Positions 50,117 to 57,862 of a DNA stretch of 64,000 nt are shown one piece after another. Both the position numbers and the translations under genes were made by a program. The stretch is from Neorhizobium galegae bv. officinalis. Lineage in GTDB: Bacteria > Pseudomonadota > Alphaproteobacteria > Rhizobiales > Rhizobiaceae. The DNA lies in the NCBI GenBank assembly GCA_000985875.1, contig CCRI01000018.1:1-64000 (forward strand), given 5' to 3'. Numbering within the stretch: position 1 is the first letter of the stretch; every line of letters begins with the position of its first letter. The notes below the pieces were generated by a model. The model had not been told where the DNA came from and did no database searches. It was given only the letters and a program-made list of their open reading frames with translations.

Positions 50117-51480
50117 AGTTTATTTTCGCAGACAGCCTAGACCACGTCGACCCCGGCTACGACTTCCTGCGCGACCGGTATTCCGAAGGGAGGACCCCAT
50201 ATTGGGACGACGCCTATCCCCACGAAATCATGGGCTATGCGCCTTACAAAGGCATGCTGGTCTCCAGAGGCATCGTCGGCGGCGTGGCGGTCGGCGGCAA
50301 ATACACCGAAGCGCAGGCTATGCGTTTCAGGCGAGTTGGGGCGCGCGAGTTCCTGCGCCTCGACAAGCCCCAATTCAAGCACCTGCCGATTTTCGGCGAC
50401 TGCGGCGCTTTCACCTATCACAAGGAAGACAAGCCACCATATACCCCGGAGGACACGGCAGAGTTCTACGACGACGCGCGCTTCACGCATGGATGTTCCG
50501 TCGACCATATTATCTTCGATTTCGATGAAGGCCTGAAGGGGATGGATGGCGGCACCGAGGAAGCGCGCCGCCGCTTCGAAATCACGTTGGAGAATGCGTC
50601 GGCCTTTCGGACGGCGACCGTACATATGTCGGCGCGGTTCACGCCGATGGGAGTTATCCAGGGGTGGTCACCCGGCAGCATGGCAGAGGGTGCTCGCCGG
50701 CTCGTGACAATGGGTTACGACTATCTCGCACTCGGCGGTACTGTCCCGTTGAAGGCCTCGCAGATTAAATCGTGCCTGGCTGCGATCCGAGACATCATCC
50801 CGGCGTCCACTCGTATCCATATTCTCGGTTTTGCTAAGGCCGACGAAATTGACACCTTTGGCTCGTTCAACATCACAAGTTTCGATACGACCTCGCCCCT
50901 GATCCGCGCCTTCAAGGATGCTAAGGCAAATTATTACCTGCCGAACAAGGACGGTAAACTCGACTACTACACCGCTATCCGCGTGCCACAGGCTCTAGAA
51001 AATCCCAAGCTGATGCGCTTGGCCAAGCGGGGAGCACTCCATCAGGAAACGCTCGTCGAGATGGAGAAAAGTGCTCTATCGGTTCTGCGTGCCTACGACC
51101 GCGGCGAAGCTGGGCTCGACGAAACGCTTGATACGGTGATCGCCTATTCGGCGCCTGCCGTGACGGGATCGCCCGTCGAAGAAATGCCGGATGCCAAGGC
51201 AATCAAAGATCTTCGGGAACGGTACAAGCGAACTCTCGTCGATCGCCCCTGGAAAAAATGCTCCTGCCCGATCTGTTCGGCTCTTTCTATTGAAGTCATG
51301 CTTTTCCGCGCCAGCAACCGCAACAAGCGTCGCGGCATCCATAATCTTGGCGTCTACAACGCCCTCGTCGATCAACTTCCAAGCAATAGCGATGACAATG
51401 ACCCTATTCAAATTTCCGGCCATCCGAGCGAGACAGAGCGAGACGCACACGGTTCTTTCGTTTGCAGCGAAAGCGTCTGA
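50113..51480 (+). CDS. dpdA: DpdA, TGT-like DNA-guanine transglycosylase
   Basis: This 455-residue protein is a tRNA-guanine-transglycosylase paralogue of the DpdA type. It has GDCGAFTY (Asp96, active-site acid), SFDTTSPLIRAF (Asp258, nucleophile), the barrel segment GYDYLALGGTVPL and a zinc site CSCPIC (Cys383, 385, 388) with a late His410. DpdA replaces guanine in DNA with the preQ0 base. Sequence KFIFADSLDHVDPGYDF at the start is the DpdA N-terminus. ATGA overlap links it to the upstream DGQHR gene, and its last 89 bases overlap the second DGQHR gene. It is far from a tRNA TGT in sequence, so DNA is the expected substrate. Confidence 0.9.
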   Translation: MKFIFADSLDHVDPGYDFLRDRYSEGRTPYWDDAYPHEIMGYAPYKGMLVSRGIVGGVAVGGKYTEAQAMRFRRVGAREFLRLDKPQFKHLPIFGDCGAFTYHKEDKPPYTPEDTAEFYDDARFTHGCSVDHIIFDFDEGLKGMDGGTEEARRRFEITLENASAFRTATVHMSARFTPMGVIQGWSPGSMAEGARRLVTMGYDYLALGGTVPLKASQIKSCLAAIRDIIPASTRIHILGFAKADEIDTFGSFNITSFDTTSPLIRAFKDAKANYYLPNKDGKLDYYTAIRVPQALENPKLMRLAKRGALHQETLVEMEKSALSVLRAYDRGEAGLDETLDTVIAYSAPAVTGSPVEEMPDAKAIKDLRERYKRTLVDRPWKKCSCPICSALSIEVMLFRASNRNKRRGIHNLGVYNALVDQLPSNSDDNDPIQISGHPSETERDAHGSFVCSESV

Positions 51481-52495
51481 CCTCAAGAATTTCGCAGTGA
51501 TCGAGCGTGTTGCTCGCGACGTCGATGGCGCGCTCAGTGGTTTTCAGCGTCCGCAGATTGCCGGTCACATTCGCGAAATCCGTGATTATCTCGAAAAGCC
51601 CGAAGCGATACTTCCCAACCCGATCGTGGTGGCGTTCACGACTGGGATCGAGATCTCCGGTGAAACCGCGGACGGCCGCTGCATGGTGGAAATTGACGTT
51701 GCAGGTGGTGTGCCGGGTCTCGTTGTCGACGGTCAGCAACGTCTGACTGCACTTAGCCAGGTCGAGGAAAAGGATTTTCAGGTCTTCGTCTCGGCCATCG
51801 TCTGCAAGGACGAGGAAGAATTGCGGCGCCAGTTCGTGCTCATCAACAACACGCGGCCGCTTCCGAAATCATTGATCTATGAACTGCTGCCGACCGTCCG
51901 AGGCTTGCCGCGCCGGTTGGGCGATCGTTCGGTCGCGGCCGATCTCGCCGCGCGCCTCAATTACGATGACGGCTCCTCGCTCAAAGGCAAAATCTATCAG
52001 CACACCAACCCTACCGGGATTATACGAGATACGGCCATCCAGCGTGTCGTCATCAATTCGATGAGCGATGGCGTCATGCGCGAGTTGATCCGCGAACCGG
52101 ATGGCGCCGATCTCAGCTTCCGCCTCATTAGCGAATTCTACCGGGCCGTCCAGTTTGTGTTTCGCGATGAGTGGGAGGGCCATACGCCGAAAACGTCGCG
52201 CCTGGTTCACGGCGCCGGCATTATGTCGCTCGGCTACGTCATGGAAGTCTTGGCCTTGCTCGATGGAGCCAGAACTTGGGAGGATTTCTCCAAAGGGTTG
52301 GCCTGCCTCGTCGACAATACGGCCTGGACGTCAGGAGAATGGAACTTTGGCGAGAATGATCGCCGGCACTGGAAGTCTGTGCAGAACGTCAACCGCGATA
52401 TCGTGACCTTGGCGCAGTACCTTATCGGCATCGTGCGCGCCGACGTCAAACGGCGTCGCGCTGTAAATGTCGAACCGAAACAAGCGAGCATGTGA
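51392..52495 (+). CDS. Second DGQHR-domain protein (DpdB-like paralogue)
   Basis: This 367-residue protein begins MTMTLFKFPAIRARQSETHT. It has FQRPQIAGHIREI (51 onward) and LVVDGQQRLTAL with DGQQR at 113-117, then FVLINNTRPLPKSLIYELLP. Both landmarks fall at nearly the same residues as in the first copy, so the two are paralogues of one architecture with low identity. It overlaps dpdA by 89 bases and the queE start codon by one base. Known Dpd systems have one DpdB, so this extra copy might form a heteromer or serve a second target. The frame extends to 51191, but the part before 51392 looks like dpdA read out of frame. Confidence 0.75.
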   Translation: MTMTLFKFPAIRARQSETHTVLSFAAKASDLKNFAVIERVARDVDGALSGFQRPQIAGHIREIRDYLEKPEAILPNPIVVAFTTGIEISGETADGRCMVEIDVAGGVPGLVVDGQQRLTALSQVEEKDFQVFVSAIVCKDEEELRRQFVLINNTRPLPKSLIYELLPTVRGLPRRLGDRSVAADLAARLNYDDGSSLKGKIYQHTNPTGIIRDTAIQRVVINSMSDGVMRELIREPDGADLSFRLISEFYRAVQFVFRDEWEGHTPKTSRLVHGAGIMSLGYVMEVLALLDGARTWEDFSKGLACLVDNTAWTSGEWNFGENDRRHWKSVQNVNRDIVTLAQYLIGIVRADVKRRRAVNVEPKQASM

Positions 52496-53127
52496 TGGGC
52501 TACGCCGTCAAGGAAATGTTCAAGACGTTGCAGGGCGAAGGCGCCCAAGCCGGCCGTGCGGCCGTGTTCTGCCGGTTTGCCGGCTGCAATCTCTGGTCGG
52601 GACGTGAGGAGGACCGCGATCAGGCTGTCTGCCAGTTCTGTGATACCGATTTCGTCGGCACTGACGGAATCGGCGGGGCAAAATTCAAAGACGCGGCGAC
52701 ACTCGCAGTGGCAATCGCCGCGACATGGGGAGACACCCCGCATCGACGCTACGTGGTCTTCACCGGCGGCGAACCGCTATTGCAACTCGATGACGACCTC
52801 GTCGCGGCCGTTCACCAGCAAGGCTTCGAGATTGCAATCGAGACGAACGGCACACTGGAGCCGCCGGCCGGCGTTGACTGGATTTGCGTCAGCCCGAAAG
52901 CCGGCGCCCCACTCAAGTTGAGAGAAGGGAGCGAACTAAAGCTCGTCTATCCTCAGCCGGGCCTGTTGCCTGAGGCGCTGCCGGACCTCCACTTCGAGCA
53001 CTATTTTCTGCAGCCAATGGACGGGCCGCGTCGAACAGAAAACACAGTCGCCGTGACCGAATACTGCATGGAACATCCCAAGTGGCGCCTTTCGCTACAA
53101 ACGCACAAGATGATCGGAATCCCATGA
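52495..53127 (+). CDS. queE: QueE, 7-carboxy-7-deazaguanine synthase
   Basis: This 210-residue radical-SAM enzyme converts 6-carboxy-tetrahydropterin to CDG in preQ0 synthesis. It begins MGYAVKEMFKTLQGEGAQAGR, with the cluster cysteines in CRFAGCNLW and, after an insertion, CQFCDTD. FTGGEPLLQ and ETNGT bind SAM. The spaced CxxxxC...CxxC form is seen in QueE proteins. The start is ATG at 52495, sharing one base with the preceding stop (TGATG); a GTG lies one codon earlier. queD overlaps its stop by 4 bases. It feeds preQ0 to DpdA, and could also support tRNA queuosine. Confidence 0.93.
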   Translation: MGYAVKEMFKTLQGEGAQAGRAAVFCRFAGCNLWSGREEDRDQAVCQFCDTDFVGTDGIGGAKFKDAATLAVAIAATWGDTPHRRYVVFTGGEPLLQLDDDLVAAVHQQGFEIAIETNGTLEPPAGVDWICVSPKAGAPLKLREGSELKLVYPQPGLLPEALPDLHFEHYFLQPMDGPRRTENTVAVTEYCMEHPKWRLSLQTHKMIGIP

Positions 53128-53480
53128 AAATCACCCAAGCATTCACCTTCGAGGCGGCCCATCGCCTGCCGAACGTCCCAGCCACCCACAAGTGCCATCG
53201 GATGCATGGTCACTCCTATCGGGTCGAGCTGCAGCTCGACGGCAAGGTCAATTCGGACACGGGTTTCGTCATCGACTTTTTCGATCTGGAAAAGGCTTTC
53301 GGGCCCCTCCTTGAACAACTCGACCACCACACGCTCAACGAGATCGAAGGGCTGGAAAATCCGACAGCTGAGAACATCTCGACATGGATCTGGACAAGGG
53401 TTCGCCCGCTCCTTCCCGAATTGAGTTCCGTAAAGGTATTTGAGACGCCCATGTGCTGGGCTGAATATAATGGCAATTGA
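53124..53480 (+). CDS. queD: QueD, 6-carboxytetrahydropterin synthase
   Basis: This 118-residue protein converts dihydroneopterin triphosphate to 6-carboxytetrahydropterin. It has the zinc-binding histidines in FEAAHRLP and HKCHRMHGHSY, with the catalytic cysteine in KCH, and GFVIDFFDLEK, DHHTLNEI and PTAENISTWIW, all standard QueD features. The ATG at 53124 overlaps the queE stop by 4 bases. queC follows after 13 bases. folE, the preceding pathway step, is not in the window, so GTP cyclohydrolase I must be supplied by the chromosome. Confidence 0.94.
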   Translation: MKITQAFTFEAAHRLPNVPATHKCHRMHGHSYRVELQLDGKVNSDTGFVIDFFDLEKAFGPLLEQLDHHTLNEIEGLENPTAENISTWIWTRVRPLLPELSSVKVFETPMCWAEYNGN

Positions 53481-53493
53481 GAGGTAGAGGGCC

Positions 53494-54195
53494 ATGACGT
53501 CGACAGCGCTTGTTCTGTTTTCCGGAGGTCAAGATTCGTCGACCTGCCTTGCCTGGGCCCTTGACCGATACGAGCGGGTCGAGACGGTGGGCTTCGATTA
53601 TGGTCAGAGGCACCGGATTGAGCTCGATTGCCGTGACACCCTGCGTCGTGAACTCAGCGCCATCAACCCGGTCTGGGCAGAGCGCTTGGGCGAAGATCAT
53701 ACGATTTCGCTTGCGTCCCTGGGAGAGATCTCCAAGACCGCATTGACGAGTGAAATCGCTATCGAAATGGAAGACACGGGCCTTCCCAACACCTTCGTTC
53801 CCGGCAGAAACATTATCTTCCTGACCTTTGCTGCGGCACTTGCCTATCGACGGGGGTTAAAACACATAGTCGGCGGCATGTGCGAAACAGACTATTCCGG
53901 ATATCCAGACTGCCGCGACGATACGATCAAAGCCTTGCAGGTCGCGCTCAATCTCGGCATGGAAAAGCGGTTTGTTCTCGACACCCCGCTCATGTGGCTT
54001 GACAAGGCTGACACCTGGCGGTTGGCGGAGGATCTCGGAGGTCCTCGCCTCGTCGAAACGATCGTGAAGGAGAGCCATACCTGCTATCTGGGTGAACGCG
54101 GCGACCTTCATGAGTGGGGATACGGTTGCGGGACGTGCCCGGCCTGCGATTTGCGGGCTAAGGGATATCAGCGATTTGTTGCAGAGCAGGTTTGA
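53494..54195 (+). CDS. queC: QueC, 7-cyano-7-deazaguanine (preQ0) synthase
   Basis: This 233-residue enzyme makes preQ0 from CDG with ATP and ammonia. It has the PP-loop LVLFSGGQDSST, FDYGQRHRIEL, PGRNIIFL and the zinc-binding CGTCPAC after CYLG. GAGAGG lies upstream of the ATG. Length and motifs are complete. Its presence with queE and queD on the plasmid makes the precursor supply for DpdA independent of host queuosine genes, except for folE. It follows queD by 13 bases and precedes the transporter gene by 15. Confidence 0.94.
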   Translation: MTSTALVLFSGGQDSSTCLAWALDRYERVETVGFDYGQRHRIELDCRDTLRRELSAINPVWAERLGEDHTISLASLGEISKTALTSEIAIEMEDTGLPNTFVPGRNIIFLTFAAALAYRRGLKHIVGGMCETDYSGYPDCRDDTIKALQVALNLGMEKRFVLDTPLMWLDKADTWRLAEDLGGPRLVETIVKESHTCYLGERGDLHEWGYGCGTCPACDLRAKGYQRFVAEQV

Positions 54196-54210
54196 AACGA
54201 GGGCGAAGAG

Positions 54211-54774
54211 ATGATCGCGACGGGCAGACAACGCATTGAAGGCTTCCTCTTCCTGGCCGGCTTTATGGCCTGCATTCCCTTGGCGAACTACATGATAGGC
54301 CACGTGGGAACCATGTGTGTCCCCGATGGTCCGTGTATCATACCGGTCGGCCCCGGTCTGACGGCGCCAAGTGGCGTGTTGCTGGTCGGCCTTGCTCTAG
54401 TGCTACGTGATCTGGTGCAGCGGCGGCTTGGGCTGGCGTGGGCTTTCGGAGCCATCTTAGTGGGAGCAGCCCTCTCGACCACCTTCACGGCGCCTGCCCT
54501 TGCCTTCGCATCCGCCGCAGCTTTCCTTTCTTCCGAGGTTACCGACCTACTGGTGTTCACGCCCCTGCAGAAAAAGGGGCTAGTGAAGGCCGCCCTCGCC
54601 AGCAGCGTTGTCGGCCTTATCGTCGACAGCGTGATGTTTCTCTGGCTGGCTTTCGGATCGCTCGACTTTCTGGCTGGACAGGTTGTAGGGAAACTGATCA
54701 TGGTTGCAGCGGCGCTTCCGGTACTGTTCTGGATCCGCAACCGAGACCGGCGATTGGGGCTAATGGCAGCATGA
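54211..54774 (+). CDS. YhhQ/VUT-family queuosine-precursor transporter
   Basis: This 187-residue membrane protein has about six hydrophobic segments and the VUT (DUF165) pattern: FMACIPLANYMIG, PAPSGVL-like TAPSGVLLVGLALVLRDLVQRR, and SSEVTDLLVF. Members import preQ0/preQ1 or queuosine precursors across the inner membrane. Its place directly after queC and before a 4-base-overlapping gene shows that it belongs to the 7-deazaguanine operon, giving a salvage path beside synthesis. An unusual VCPDGPC-like loop (CVPDGPCIIPVG) follows the first segment. Confidence 0.85.
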   Translation: MIATGRQRIEGFLFLAGFMACIPLANYMIGHVGTMCVPDGPCIIPVGPGLTAPSGVLLVGLALVLRDLVQRRLGLAWAFGAILVGAALSTTFTAPALAFASAAAFLSSEVTDLLVFTPLQKKGLVKAALASSVVGLIVDSVMFLWLAFGSLDFLAGQVVGKLIMVAAALPVLFWIRNRDRRLGLMAA

Positions 54775-55685
54775 CGATAGAGGCCGAAGATAAATTGGGA
54801 TGCATCCAGGCCGTTTTTGAGGCCATTACTGGCAAGTCCATCTCATTTTTTCCTCGCGCCGACGACAATCGCGCACCGGGCAAGCTCCGGACGCTTACCG
54901 ACGCGGAAGCTATCGAAGCAATCGGTGCCCAAGTTAATCAGTTGGCGCCTGACAAAGACTCGCTTGAAGCTGCGTTGAAAGTCGCACGCGAGTCTCTCGA
55001 CGAAGTCACTACCCAGACGGACTACCAGGACGGAAAAGCGACGCGGCTGCTTACCATTTTGACCTTCATGTCCGCGTTCTCGGGACTTGTCTTCAATCGA
55101 CTCGCGGATGGCTATCCGCTCTCGATCATCTCCTGGGCGGATAGATGGTCAGCAATCAACAGTGTCCTGGTTGTCGCGAATTATCTGCTCTTCGCAGCGT
55201 TTGCCTTGCTCGCCACTTCTGGGGCGCTGGTGACGTTTCATGCAATCAGGGCTCGCTTCCGCTATCCAAAAGCAGCCGCGAAGGACAAGCCTCCAGTCTC
55301 GATGCTTTTTTGGATGGGGATCTCGCGCACTCAGCCAAACCGGTGGGCAAAAGCGTTCGTTGACCCCGCCGATGCGACAAAAGTCGCACCGGAACTACGC
55401 ACGGAATACCTTAGGAACTACATCCTCGAAACCTATCTGATCGCCGCCAAGGTCGCTGATAAAGTGAGGTTTCTAGAGCCGGCGCAGCGCATTCAGTCTT
55501 GGGCGATCAAGGCCCTGTTCTTTTGGATTATCACGACTGCTTTCGTATTTGCCTTTGTGCAGCCAGTAAAAAAGGAGTCTAATTCGGTGATTCGAATAGA
55601 AACGCCGATCTCCTCGGTGTGCATCACTGGTGGAAACAATGTCTCCGCGGCAGCAAACGGCCAGCCTTGCAGCACTTCACCCTGA
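54771..55685 (+). CDS. Membrane protein of unknown function in the dpd operon
   Basis: This 304-residue protein has a soluble N-terminal 90 residues, then two close transmembrane segments (about LTILTFMSAFSGLVF and LLFAAFALLATSGALVTF), a soluble stretch, and a third near the end (ALFFWIITTAFVFAFV). Just before the first segment is DYQDGKATRLLTIL. A short D-x-K-A sequence ahead of a 2TM hairpin recalls Pycsar-type membrane effectors (DUF5706), but I cannot confirm this. The ATG at 54771 overlaps the transporter stop by 4 bases, so it is translated with the dpd genes. It could be a membrane effector of the defence system. Confidence 0.6.
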   Translation: MTIEAEDKLGCIQAVFEAITGKSISFFPRADDNRAPGKLRTLTDAEAIEAIGAQVNQLAPDKDSLEAALKVARESLDEVTTQTDYQDGKATRLLTILTFMSAFSGLVFNRLADGYPLSIISWADRWSAINSVLVVANYLLFAAFALLATSGALVTFHAIRARFRYPKAAAKDKPPVSMLFWMGISRTQPNRWAKAFVDPADATKVAPELRTEYLRNYILETYLIAAKVADKVRFLEPAQRIQSWAIKALFFWIITTAFVFAFVQPVKKESNSVIRIETPISSVCITGGNNVSAAANGQPCSTSP

Positions 55686-56460
55686 CACTGATCGCGCGGG
55701 ACCGCTGGTCCTCATTGATGCGGACAATACCCTCTGGGACACGGATGGCGTTTTTGCCGAAGCACAGTTGGGTCTTTTAGAAGCTGTCGAGCGTGCCGCC
55801 AATCTGACTGGTCCTAAGGCCGATCGCCTAGAGTTCGTCCGGAAATTCGATCAGGAATTGGCCCAGAGGCATCATCTTGGACTTCGCTACCCTAGCCGCC
55901 TGCTGATCGATGCGTTGACGCTCGGGCTGCGGGGCGTCGATTTTCAGGAGGCTGTACGGCGAGCCTGGAGTAATGGTGCAGGCTCCGGTCTCGACCGAAC
56001 TCTGGTGGCTAAGATGGAGAGCGACTTCTTCGTCAACATCGCAAAGCAGCCAAAGCTCCTCGCGGGCGTCGTAAAGGGATTGCGCGCCCTTGCCTCGATC
56101 GGCACGACGCCGGTGGTTTTCACGGAAGGAAGCCGCAAGCGGGTAATCCGCACGATCGAGTCGCACCAACTTGGCGAGTTCATTGATCGCGTATTCGAAG
56201 CGCCAAAAACGGTGCGGATGTTCGAGCGGGTGAGGAAATTGGCAACGGTCGGGCAGTCAATCTATGTGATTGGCGATCAACTCACCCGCGACATTCGGCC
56301 GGCAAACGAAGCTGGTATCAAGACGATTTACATACCTGGCGGCTTCCAGCCGAAGTGGGAGTTGGAAGCCGACACCTTGCCGACATTCCAAGCTCCCTCG
56401 TTCGACGCGGCAGTTGCTTTGCTGTTTCATTCCGAAGCTGATACCCAGCCGAGCAATTAG
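55639..56460 (+). CDS. HAD-superfamily hydrolase
   Basis: This 273-residue protein is a HAD phosphatase-like enzyme. It has the nucleophile motif LVLIDADNTLWDTDG (Asp27, Asp29, Thr31), motif II VVFTEGS, a lysine in EAPKTV and motif IV IGDQLTRDI. A long helical cap lies between motifs I and II. Its start overlaps the membrane-protein gene by 47 bases. GTG at 55630 is another start. In this place it could act on a nucleotide of the modification pathway or be a house-cleaning nucleotidase, but this is speculation. It ends the ten-gene plus-strand series. Confidence 0.85.
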   Translation: MSPRQQTASLAALHPDTDRAGPLVLIDADNTLWDTDGVFAEAQLGLLEAVERAANLTGPKADRLEFVRKFDQELAQRHHLGLRYPSRLLIDALTLGLRGVDFQEAVRRAWSNGAGSGLDRTLVAKMESDFFVNIAKQPKLLAGVVKGLRALASIGTTPVVFTEGSRKRVIRTIESHQLGEFIDRVFEAPKTVRMFERVRKLATVGQSIYVIGDQLTRDIRPANEAGIKTIYIPGGFQPKWELEADTLPTFQAPSFDAAVALLFHSEADTQPSN

Positions 56461-56814
56461 AGCGTGGTTGTGCCGGTATCGTCGTATTTGCGGCGCATCA
56501 CAAGAAGGGATTGGCAACCCTGCTTTCATCAGCATAACCTGCGCATTGATTTTTCAGCATAAACGTACTTGCCCGCTCAATTTCCTGGCGTGCGAATTCG
56601 CGGAAACTTATAGTGGTGCTCGCGGCACTACCTGTTATGCACGCTTCGAACCCTTGATCGCAATGTCTAGATAGCCAGCATTGAGCTGATCGATTTCGAC
56701 TGCTGTTCTACGGAGGGAAGAAGAATGCGCGGTCCTGAGCTCGATAAAGCCGAACTGATAGAAGGTGTATGGCATATAGACGGGCAATGTTAAGCTGATC
56801 TCTATTCGGAGAAG
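56461..56814. other. AT-richer gap between the HAD gene and the Mrr-like gene
   Basis: No gene is supported in these 354 bases. A 22-codon frame at 56725 has a ribosome-binding site (GGAGGGAAGA) but no other support. The composition is clearly lower in GC than the dpd operon, suggesting a junction. Confidence 0.45.
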
Positions 56815-57714
56815 ATGAAGGAAGAGCTTGAATCAAGTGGGATGGGTTATCCCCTTGACCAATGGATTCAAAACACGTTCCGGACGCGTTCCTTCTGCCC
56901 GCACTGCTCAACGTCTCTTGCTAAGGCACGACACGAATTAGCAGGACCGACGTCGGATGATGATGGGCTTATCGAGATTTGGCTATGCCCTCGCTGTGGT
57001 TTTTGGCAGTGGCACGCTTTGCAGGATTACGGCGACATATGGTCAGGGGCGGCCACATCTATTACTCGATCATTTGACTTGAAGCTGCCGGCGCCATGTA
57101 CCACCGAACTGGCACAGTATCTCATTCGTGATCCAGATCGATGGCACGAGCTTCACCCAACATCTTTGGAACAGCTAGTTGCCGACGTTTTCAAAGCGAA
57201 TTATGCCCATGCCGACGTCTTACATGTGGGAGGTCCTGGAGATCTGGGGGTCGATGTTATCTTCGTTGAGGCATCGGGCCAAGAGTGGCTCATCCAGGTC
57301 AAACGCAGACAGAAAGGAGCTGCCGAGGGTTTCGAAACACTACAAAAGCTTCTTGGCACCCTTTTACTAAAGGGCGGCCGGCACGGAATAATAGCTACAA
57401 CCGCAGATCATTTTACCCATGCCGTTCATAAGCAAGTAGGCCGTGCCGCCGAGGTCGGCGTGACGATCGATCTCGTCGATAAAGGAAAATTGGCTCGGAT
57501 GATCGATCCGCTCATCGAAGAAAACCCGTGGCGGAAACAGTTTGCACAATTGTTTCCAATTTCGAGACTCGAGCCGGACCATCAGCGAGAAATTGAGAGA
57601 GCCCTAGTCGGAAAATTGCCACCTCCTCGGCAACTCAGATTGTTTTATGAACTATTCCGCCTATACAAAGATCGACCTTCGAACGCTAGGCAAACTAACT
57701 CACTGTCACCGTGA
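56815..57714 (+). CDS. Mrr-type restriction endonuclease with zinc ribbon
   Basis: This 299-residue protein has an N-terminal zinc ribbon (Cys28, Cys31, Cys59, Cys62) and a C-terminal Mrr-type PD-(D/E)xK domain. The catalytic pattern is Glu119 in LEQLVADVF, Asp147 in GDLGVDVIF, and QVK (Gln161, Lys163). Mrr proteins cut modified or foreign DNA. It lies between the plus-strand modification operon and the convergent dpdD-dpdK-dpdJ genes, in AT-richer DNA and 354 bases from the HAD gene, so it may be independently acquired or an added restriction arm. There is no operon link. Confidence 0.82.
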   Translation: MKEELESSGMGYPLDQWIQNTFRTRSFCPHCSTSLAKARHELAGPTSDDDGLIEIWLCPRCGFWQWHALQDYGDIWSGAATSITRSFDLKLPAPCTTELAQYLIRDPDRWHELHPTSLEQLVADVFKANYAHADVLHVGGPGDLGVDVIFVEASGQEWLIQVKRRQKGAAEGFETLQKLLGTLLLKGGRHGIIATTADHFTHAVHKQVGRAAEVGVTIDLVDKGKLARMIDPLIEENPWRKQFAQLFPISRLEPDHQREIERALVGKLPPPRQLRLFYELFRLYKDRPSNARQTNSLSP

Positions 57715-57862
57715 TCAACCCCGACGGCAAAGCCTGGGAATTGGTTCGGAATAAACCTATCTGTCGCAAATCCCGATCCGTTCAGGCGATACGTAACTGC
57801 AAGCCATCGCGATAGTCGCGAAAATTGCCTGCTAAAGAATTTGGAGATGGAGTTCTAGGCTT

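Noticed and set aside
50113..51480. Ordinary tRNA-guanine transglycosylase (Tgt) for queuosine in tRNA
   Set aside because: The sequence and context (DGQHR proteins, DpdD/J/K) match DpdA, and it lacks the usual Tgt tRNA-recognition sequence pattern.
48995..52495. DNA phosphorothioation (Dnd) system because of DndB-like DGQHR proteins
   Set aside because: No dndC, dndD, dndE or cysteine desulfurase is present, while dpdA and queC/D/E are.
56725..56793. 22-codon frame with a good ribosome-binding site before the Mrr-like gene
   Set aside because: Too short and without conservation evidence to call a gene.
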